A stretch of DNA of 64,000 nucleotides. Origin: Isoetes taiwanensis. Its lineage: Eukaryota > Streptophyta > Lycopodiopsida > Isoetales > Isoetaceae. Where the stretch lies: the NCBI GenBank assembly GCA_021234155.1, contig JAJEKV010000033.1, positions 4,073,454 to 4,137,453 of the forward strand, in the 5' to 3' direction. Under the pieces are notes generated by a model, which saw nothing but the letters and a program-made list of their open reading frames with translations, had not been told where the DNA came from and searched no databases. Positions 56,871 to 64,000 of the stretch are shown here, piece after piece. Made by a program: the position numbers and the translations under genes. Numbering within the stretch: position 1 is the first letter of the stretch; each line of letters begins with the position of its first letter.

Positions 56871-57599
56871 AGGACACATCAAAACTTAAGAATTGCGGTT
56901 GTTTTTGTTGACACAAGTTAAGAAATTTCATGATTGCAATAGTGACGAAATGAACTTTGGCATTATCTAATGAGCATAAATTTAAGGGTGCCCTTATATC
57001 TCATTGCTTGTTTCTAAGTTTTGTTATTACTGAACCATTGGAAAATAATAAAATACATGCCCATAAAACTATTGAATAACATGAATAGGTATTTTCAATG
57101 TATCTCGTATTACAATGCATGATGTCGCATGTCAAGAACAGCTAAAAACATCTAGGATCCCAGAATAAATCTGTTTCACATAAAATTGTAAGCTGACTTA
57201 CAAACTGGTCATTTGGGCTTCTACTGATATCCAAAACCTTTGGAACAGTTTTATGCAGGTCTTTTTGCAAAGTTTTATTGCAAGTCTTTTTGCAAAAGAA
57301 GAAAAGGCTGCATATAAGGGTCGTGTTCACATTTACCATTCAGATGCACTGCTGTGATGCAGAAAAAAGAAGCACTAAAAAAATCTTGCATATTCATGCT
57401 GCTTACCCTGTCTGACTAGGGCCAAATTTGGCATGAATCCATCCCTTCTAAGATATTAAGTCCTCTTGAGAATTTTCCTGCTAGTTGAAATGCCACTGCA
57501 TTTTGATTTTATAAACATATAGACTTCGCATTCTCAAAGATGGCCTGGACTTGGCTGCCAGACTTGGTCATCAAGAGCAAGAATGCTTCCAGTCGGCCT
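56871..57599. other. Spacer, no gene seen
   Basis: AT-rich sequence. The only direct repeat noted is CAAGTCTTTTTGCAAA near 57255-57300. No coding feature was recognised. Confidence 0.4.
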
Positions 57600-58100
57600 A
57601 CAAAATATCTGAAACAAGAATTAGCAAGTGATGCATCTAAAGAAAGATACATCAGATTCAAACAATGCCAAAATAGACTCTAGCTCCTGCCTTACCAGAA
57701 ACTTCAGGATTCGAACCTCCTCAACTCATAGAAGATAGATCTGGCTCCAAGGTGCTGCAAGCTGTTAAATCCCGCTCCAAACTGCTCCAAGCTATTAAAT
57801 CCGGCTCCAAGTTGCTGCACCTCGTCACTTTCAGACTTGATCGCCCTAAATGATAGAACCTAGCTCCTGCCTTCAGCCGACAAAATATCTGAAACAAGAA
57901 TTAGCAAGTGAGGCATATGAAGAAAGATACATCGGATTCAACTTATGCCAAAATAGAACCTAGCTCCTGCACCAGAAACTTAAGCATTCTAACCTCCTCA
58001 ACTCAAAGAAGATAGATCCGACTCCAAGCTGCTGCAAGGCTCCAAGCTGTTAAATCCGGCTCCAAGCGGCTGCACCTCGTCACTTTCAGAGGATTACTCC
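57600..58100. repeat. Direct duplication, about 280-bp period
   Basis: AAAATATCTGAAACAAGAAT through CTGCACCTCGTCACTTTCAG occurs at about 57603-57832 and again at about 57883-58091, with internal CCGGCTCCAAG.TGCTGCA sub-repeats. GGATTCGAACC at 57702-57712 is box-B-like on the minus strand but lacks a box A. Confidence 0.8.
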
Positions 58101-59226
58101 ACTGCAGTTAGAGAGGAGTCGAGGCGCTGGCTATGGCTATGGTCGCCCGAATGGGAGCAGAAGGGTTAGGGCAAATGTACAGGTCCCGGAATAGAGTTCT
58201 CCCGCCCATACTGGGCGGAATATTATTTGAAGGGTGTGTATGATTGTGTTTCTTAACAAAGTAGTTAGGTCAGGTTAGATCTCAATCGTTGGATCAAGTC
58301 CTATAAGATTAGATCTCAACCGTTGGATCAAGCTGTGTTACCAGCCAATAACAAAGTGTTGTCAAATTTTCTTTCTAAAAAAAAAAAAAGCACAATAGAA
58401 ATTGAAAACAAACTAGGATGTATAGGGGAATGCCCACCGGGAGCACTTTCTGGTGTGGTTCGGCGGAGTCGGGAGCGGGTAGCCACACCGAAAAAAACTA
58501 CTCGTTGAGCTTAGAAGGTTGTTAACTACAAAACTCATAGTCATCGCCGCAATCAAAGAACAAAATGCTCTATTTTTTACCTTTGGAAGCTGTGGCTATG
58601 GTGGCTTTATCTTCTGCGGCGCCGAATATAGATCCCCATAAGCCCCTTCCCATCCTCTTTTTCGTCAGATTTTTACCTGCAATAGGCGGTTCTATCAGGT
58701 TCAATTCTATAAGTATTTTTCCTACCCTCCTTCCACTCTTCCTAATTCTTGCACAAGCTAAGCTATAGATATGGCCATCACACAAAAGAACCATCAATGT
58801 GCATACGTGGTTAGTCATAAGTTAAGTTAAGTTAAGTTAAGTGATATCTTTTGAAATTTTAAAGTTTAACTATTGGATTATAAACCATTGAATTGTCAAA
58901 TATAAACAATAAATACCTGAAAATGTACAAATACATCCCGGACTCACTGGTTTGCAAAACCGAGGCTTCACTGATGAGCTCCAGTCAAACCAATGCAAGC
59001 AAAAAGACTCCACGAATCACTTGTACAGAAAGCCGTGGCTTTTATTCAAAAAGTAAAGACTTGCTTCAAGTTGACATGGAATATGATGATGTGGCACTCC
59101 AATTAGGTGGCATGTCATGCCAAGTAAGGAAGGCCGACCAACAATGAAGTACAACCCTGGTTTTTCATGGGGTGGTGTGGCAATGTTTGGCGACATGGCT
59201 AGCAGCCCGGGGTCACCTCAGCAGCC
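58101..59226. other. Spacer left of the 19-bp array
   Basis: It contains two AGATCTCAACCGTTGGATCA-type sites 44 bp apart (58267 and 58311), an A-run (58377-58389) and a GTTAA pentamer run (58817-58841). Short ORFs at 58565-58768 and 58893-59147 have no recognised motif. Confidence 0.4.
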
Positions 59227-60246
59227 TGGGGAAAGCTCCAACATGGCAAGGTGGCTCAAACATGCCACCTAGCTCCAACATGCCAAGGTGGCCCCAACAT
59301 GCCACCTAGGCTTTAACATGCCAATGCGGCTCAAACATGCCACCTAAGCTCCAACATGCCAAGGTGGCCCCAACATGCCACCTAGGGTCCAACATGCCAC
59401 CTAGGCTCAAACATGCCAAGGTGGCTCAAACATTCCACCTAGGCTCCAACATGCCACCTAGGCTCCAACATGCCAAGGTGGCTCAAACATGCCACCTAGG
59501 CTCCAACATGCCAAGGTGGCCCCAACATGCCACCTAGGCTCCAACATGCCAAGGTGGCTCAAACATGCCAAGGTGGCCCCAACATGCCACCTAGGCTCCA
59601 ACATGCCAAAGTGGCTCAAACATTCCACCTAGGCTCCAACATGCCAATGTGGCCCCAACATGCCACCTAGGCTCCAACATGCCAAGGTGGTTCGAACATG
59701 CCACCTAGGCTCCAACATGCCAAGGTGGCTCAAACATGCCACCTAGGCTCAAACATGCCAAGGTGCCTCCAACATGCCACCTAGGCTCCAACATGACAAG
59801 GTGGCTCAAACATGCCACCTAGGCTCCAACATTCTCAAACATGCCAAGGTGGCTCAAACATGCCACCTAGGCTCCAACATGCCAATATAGGCTCAAACAT
59901 GCCAAGGTGGCTCAAACATGCCACCTAGGCTCCAACATGCCACCTAGGCTCAAACATGCCAAGGTGGCTCAAACATGCCACGTGGGTTCCAACATGCCAC
60001 CTAGGCTCCAACATGCCAAGGTGGCTCCAACATGCCACCTAGGCTCCAACATGACAAGGTGGCTCAAACATGCCACCTAGGCTCCAAGGTGGCTCAAACA
60101 TGCCACCTAGGCTCCAACATGCCACCTAGGCTCAAACATGCCAAGGTGGCTCAAACATGCCATGTGGGCTCCAACATGCCACCTAGGCTCCAACATGCCA
60201 AGGTGGCTCAGGCATGCCACCTAGGTCAACCATGCCACCTAGGCAC
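59227..60246 (+). repeat. 19-bp tandem array 1
   Basis: About 1 kb consists of two alternating 19-bp monomers, CCAAGGTGGCTCAAACATG and CCACCTAGGCTCCAACATG, with point variants and occasional truncated units. The order of the two types is irregular. All monomers share one orientation. Confidence 0.95.
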
Positions 60247-61077
60247 TCCAAATGGAACTTTTGGTAGAGGAGTTTGGCAAGGGATACAATAGAGGGATCT
60301 TGAAGAACTTAAAGCGCTGACACCCTTCCCCAAGTCGAACCAGGCCAAGACTTTGCGCGGCTTCCTCACCAGAGGGGAGAGGCCAGACCCCAGGAGACGG
60401 ACCTCAGAAAGGTTGTCGAGGCAGCCTTCCTTGCCAACGCTCCTCCGGGAGGGCAAATGCCAATGCCCCTCCTCCCGGAGCTCGGTTTCCCTATCCGACC
60501 ATTGAATCCGCTTTTCAAGTAACTTGCCTCGAGTAGGTTCAAAAAAATCCAAGATCGGTCCGGGAGAACTTATCAAACTGCAAAGCGTCCTGCGGTTGAC
60601 CGTGTAGAAACCCAAGTGTTTTGTCGTTCGGGCAGTACAAAGGCTCCGGAATGGAGATTCGACTTCGCCATGTCGTCCGGAATGGCAAAATTACCCGAGG
60701 GAACAAGTTACACGGTCATTTTTGGCAACGAAAGAAACACGAACCCTGTACATGGCAGTATTCCGCAGCCACCTCCTAGGCCAATTGACTACAAACGTGT
60801 TGGACATGAGCTACTTTGGCACTTTTTGGAGAAGGGGTGGTCTTCTGCCCATGAAACTTGGTCCCCAGGGTAATGTCGACGTTCTGAGTCCATTGGCAGA
60901 GCCAGTTTATACTTCCGGAGTGGGACAATTGCCCGTCCATGGCCAGAGGCCTTCGAGAGAGGACTCTTGGGGCAAGCTGCTTTCGGGGGGTTTTAAGGGT
61001 CCATCTTCTGGCATCAACACCCTCCCTCTACGGGATGACATTGTGCAAGATCCTGGTCAATTCTGACTAGGATATGG

Positions 61078-61135
61078 CCTCCGAAACGTAAACCCTGTGT
61101 GATGCTAGGTTATTGAAGGGTTTACGTTATGGAGG
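61078..61135. repeat. 58-bp hairpin H1
   Basis: CCTCCGAAACGTAAACCC pairs with GGGTTTACGTTATGGAGG around a loop with GCTAGGTTATTG. Close copies of the same 58-bp length occur at 63290-63347 and 63616-63673. Confidence 0.9.
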
Positions 61136-61193
61136 TCGAGTTCTGGTCGTCTGCCTCGGATCAGATGCCGCTACAAAACCGATGTTAAAATCC

Positions 61194-61410
61194 AACAACA
61201 TGCCATTCCTAACAATGAACCAGAAGGCAAAGGATGGGTTGATAGCATTTCTCACAATGAAACGGAAGAAAAAGGATGGGGTGATAGCATTTCTCACAAT
61301 GAATCAGAAGAAAAAGGATGGGGTAATAGCATTCGTCTCAATGAAACAGAAGAAAAAGGATGGGGTGATAGGATTTTCGAGAATGAAACAGAAGAAAAAG
61401 GATGGGCTGA
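61194..61410 (+). repeat. 42-bp in-frame minisatellite
   Basis: Five 42-bp units encode 14-residue repeats of the form FLTMxQKKKDGVIA inside the 101-codon ORF 61113-61418. The period is a multiple of three and the repeats differ mainly at a few residues. Whether the ORF is expressed is unknown. Confidence 0.8.
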
Positions 61411-61653
61411 CATCATAGAGAAAAGCATGTCTTCACCTGAACCGGGAAAAAGCTAAACAAAAGTCTCTTCCGAAGTACATGCCTGTCGAATGTTGGGTGT
61501 GTTAACAGAGATAGGAGCTCATGCAACATATGACCCGAAAAGTGTTGAGTCATCCATGAAATTGAAGCACTTGCAAATTATGTGAGCTACGTTTTACATG
61601 AAATGTAATATGGTTGTGAAGTTTGTTTTTCTTTCTTTTGCTTTTATATTTGA

Positions 61654-62920
61654 ACATGCCACCTAGGCTCCAACATGACATGCCACCTAAGCTCCAACAT
61701 GCCAAGCTGGCTCCAACATGCCACCTAGGCTCCAACATGCCACCTAGGCTCAAACATGCCAAGGTGGCTCAAACATTCCACCTACGCTCAGTCATGCCAC
61801 CTAAGCTCCAACATTCCAAGGTGGCATGCTTGAGCCACCTTGGCATGTTGGAGCCTAGGTGGCATGTTTGAGCCACCTTGCCATGTTGGAGCCACCTTGG
61901 CATGTTGGAGCCTAGGTGGCATGTTGGAGCCCACATGGCATGTTTGAGCCACCTTGGCATGCTTGAGCCACCTTGGCATGTTGGAGCCCGCGTGGCACGT
62001 TGGAGCCACCTTGGCATGTTGGAGCCTAGCTTGCATGTTGAAGCCCACTTTGGCATGTCTGAGCCTAGGTGGCATGTTGGAGCCACCTTGGCATGTTGGA
62101 GCCTAGGTGGCATGTTGGAGCCTAGGTGGCATGTTTGAGCCACCTCAGCATGTTGGAGCCTAGGTGGCATGTTTGAGCCACCGTGGCATGTTGGAGCCTA
62201 GGTGGCATGTTGGAGCCACCTTGGCATGTTTGAGCCACCTTGGCATGTTGGAGCCTAGGTGGCATGTTTGAGCCACCTTGGCATGTTGGAGCCTAGATGG
62301 CATGTTGGAGCCCGCGTGGCATGTTTGAGCCACCTTGGCATGTTTGAGCCTAGCTGGCATGTTGAAGCCCGCATGGCACGTTTGAGCCACCTTGGCATGT
62401 TGGAGCCTGCGTGGCATGTTTGAGCCACCTTGGCATGTTTAATCCTAAGTGGCATGTTGGAGCCTAGGTGGCATCTTGGAGCCCGCGTGGCATGTTTGAG
62501 CCTAGGTGGCATGTTGGAGCGTGTGTGGCATGTTGGAGCCACCTTGGCATGTTTGATCCTAGGTGGCATGTTGGAGCCTAGGTGGCATGTTGGAGCCGAG
62601 GTGGCATGTTTGAGCCACCTTGGCATGTTGGAGCCTAGGTGGCATGTTGGAGCCCGCGTGGCATGTTGGAGCCTAGGTGGCATGTTTGAGCCACCTTGGA
62701 ATGATGGAGCCTAGGTGGCATATTGGAGCCCACGTGGCATGTTTGAGCCACCTTGGCATGTTGGAGCCCGCGTGGCATGTTTGAGCCACCTTGGCATTTT
62801 GGAGCCCACGTGGCATGTTTGATCCACCTTGGCATGTTGGAGCCTAGGTGGCATGTTGGAGCCTGCATGGCATGTTTGAACCACCTTGGCATGTTTGAGC
62901 TACCTTGGCATGTTGAAAAA
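61654..62920. repeat. 19-bp tandem array 2 with an orientation switch
   Basis: The same monomers as array 1. Positions 61654-61822 run in the array-1 orientation. From about 61823 to 62920 every unit is reversed (CATGTTTGAGCCACCTTGG, CATGTTGGAGCCTAGGTGG). The switch point forms a palindrome (CCAAGGTGG...CCACCTTGG). Confidence 0.95.
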
Positions 62921-63289
62921 CTCGAGATAACATCATTTGAGTGTGCAGATCTTGTTTTGTCTCAGGGAAGTGCACTGACCAAATTTTCTTCCAACTTTGA
63001 ACACGATTTACTCAGACATCCTAGGTCCAAATTGAGCCAAGTTTTCTTCCACATGTCATCACAAGGTTTCTCTTGTTGTTCCTCCAAAAATCATTTGAAA
63101 AAGATAAGCACAACTCGAGATATTCAGATCTAAGTGCAACTACCTCATTTTGCTTTAGGGATCCTAATGTAGTTGATGCCTTTTTGCATAATTTTGCATA
63201 AAGATTGGTTGCCTTAAGCAACCTGGAGGTTCTAACACACCATATCCATATCACAGCATGTGTCCTAAGTGCAAAAGACAAAAATTCGA

Positions 63290-63347
63290 CCTCCAAAATG
63301 TAAACCCTTCAACAACCTAGCAACTCATAAGGTTTACGTTTCGGAGG
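63290..63347. repeat. 58-bp hairpin H2
   Basis: Copy of H1 in reverse orientation, with one arm more diverged (CCTCCAAAATGTAAACC). Together with its left flank it is directly repeated at 63580-63673. Confidence 0.85.
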
Positions 63348-63415
63348 CCGAAACGTGGTTCTTTTCATGGATAACTCGGTGCACCATCTTTAAACATGAA
63401 TGCAGAGTCATGCCA

Positions 63416-63547
63416 ACTGAAGAAATGGGGTTCGGATCTATCGGTCATCCAGAATATCCCAAACAATGTCTTCCTACTGGAAAAGTGGCTCTTGACTTCT
63501 AATTGCCATAGCGGGAGAAGAATAGATCCAAACCCCATTTCTTCAGT
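63416..63547. repeat. 26-bp inverted repeat with 80-bp loop
   Basis: ACTGAAGAAATGGGGTT.GGATCTAT (63416-63441) faces its complement at 63522-63547 with a single mismatch. Confidence 0.9.
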
Positions 63548-63615
63548 TCATATTGCTTCGCGTCTTCATCTGCAACCTCTCGACCATGTCCCAAGTGCAA
63601 ACCACCAGAACTCGA

Positions 63616-63673
63616 CCTCCATAACGTAAACCCTTCAATAACCTAGCATCACACAGGGTTTACGTTTCAGAGG
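63616..63673. repeat. 58-bp hairpin H3
   Basis: CCTCCATAACGTAAACCC pairs with GGGTTTACGTTTCAGAGG. This is the inverted counterpart of H1 in the right arm. Confidence 0.9.
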
Positions 63674-64000
63674 CTATATCCTAGTCAGATTCGACCAGGA
63701 TCTTGCACAATGTCATCGCGTAGAAGGAGGGTGTTGACGCCAGAAGATGGACCCTTAAAACCTTCTGAAAGCAGCTCGACCTAAAAGTCAATTGGCCTAG
63801 GAGGTGGTTGCGGAATACTGCCATGTAGAGGGTTCGTGTTTCTTTCGTCGCAAAAAATGACCGTGTAACTTGGCCCCTAGGGTAATTTCGCCATTCCGGA
63901 CGACATGGCGAAGTCGAATCTCCATTCCGGAGCCTTTGTACTGCCCGAACGACAAAACACTTGGGAATCTAAACGGTCAACCGCAGGACGCTTCGCGGTT

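Larger units (their letters stand above)
60247..61653. other. Low-copy segment between arrays; left arm of a large inverted repeat
   Basis: Positions 60578-60785 and 60980-61150 are repeated in reverse at 63600-64000. The minus-strand ORF at 60615-60226 and plus ORFs at 60616-61066 have no diagnostic motif. AFEELKALTPF-like text near 60290 hints at retroelement debris but is too short to call. Confidence 0.6.
62930..64000. other. Right low-copy arm of the inverted repeat, runs off the window
   Basis: 63600-64000 is an inverted, slightly diverged copy of 61150-60578, lacking about 190 bp present on the left (about 60786-60980). It contains hairpins H2 and H3 and the 26-bp inverted repeat at 63416/63547. 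No coding region was recognised. Confidence 0.8.

Noticed and set aside
57702-57712. GGATTCGAACC as a tRNA gene on the minus strand
   Set aside because: Only a box-B-like element is present. There is no box A, acceptor stem or anticodon arm at tRNA spacing, and the duplicate copy lacks it.
59337-62892. Many ORFs of 60-142 codons through the 19-bp arrays
   Set aside because: Three 19-bp monomers make 57 bp, so any stop-free frame repeats indefinitely as a 19-residue pattern. The frames exist on both strands and reflect array periodicity, not genes.

Overview
The window is a TE-dense stretch of a land-plant nuclear genome with few genes. Three protein-coding genes read cleanly through every exon: a plant-type diphthine-ammonia ligase (DPH6, + strand, 12 exons, 5792-9172), the single-exon rRNA-processing factor EBP2 (+ strand, 26385-27335), and a sperm-tail PG-rich-repeat (SHIPPO/ODF3-like) protein (- strand, 10 exons, 38536-43067). 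A sperm-flagellum type protein, together with a chromovirus gag of the Sushi/Tcn1 type, points to a plant with swimming sperm (fern, lycophyte or bryophyte; a cycad or Ginkgo is not excluded). The species cannot be fixed from this sequence.

Layout. 1-5000: three remnants of Ty3/gypsy elements, one with a leader carrying a perfect heat-shock element upstream of a TATA box. 5792-9172: DPH6. 9830-19140: an old LINE on the - strand, split by a 5.2-kb CACTA-like DNA transposon (12285-17487, 3-bp target duplication, subterminal repeats), which itself carries a LINE 3' end and a nested inverted-repeat element. 19640-25140: a GT14-like fragment, a LINE fragment and a decayed S-domain (G-type lectin) receptor gene. 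26350-27530: EBP2 with paired telo-boxes and a tandemly duplicated 3' end. 30887-31288: three cleanly spliced exons of an unidentified gene. 32940-37140: degenerate AT-rich satellite, a complete 421-bp TRIM retrotransposon, then a field of TTCTAGAA-type heat-shock-element repeats and promoter-like modules. 38536-43067: SHIPPO gene with TE insertions in its introns. 43880-44285: a dihydrodipicolinate synthase (DapA) pseudogene. 50777-55977: Copia-like gag ORF, a 5'-truncated LINE and a Copia-like LTR. 59227-64000: a foldback-like region of 19-bp tandem arrays, large inverted repeats, 58-bp hairpins and a 42-bp in-frame minisatellite.

The intact genes are housekeeping (translation-factor modification, ribosome biogenesis) or gamete-flagellar and do not form a pathway together. 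The most distinctive material is repeat biology: HSE-bearing LTR-like modules, LINEs with 3-5 nt microsatellite tails instead of poly(A), the nested CACTA, and the inverted 19-bp-array locus at the right edge. Coding identities are read from translated motifs; no database search was run.
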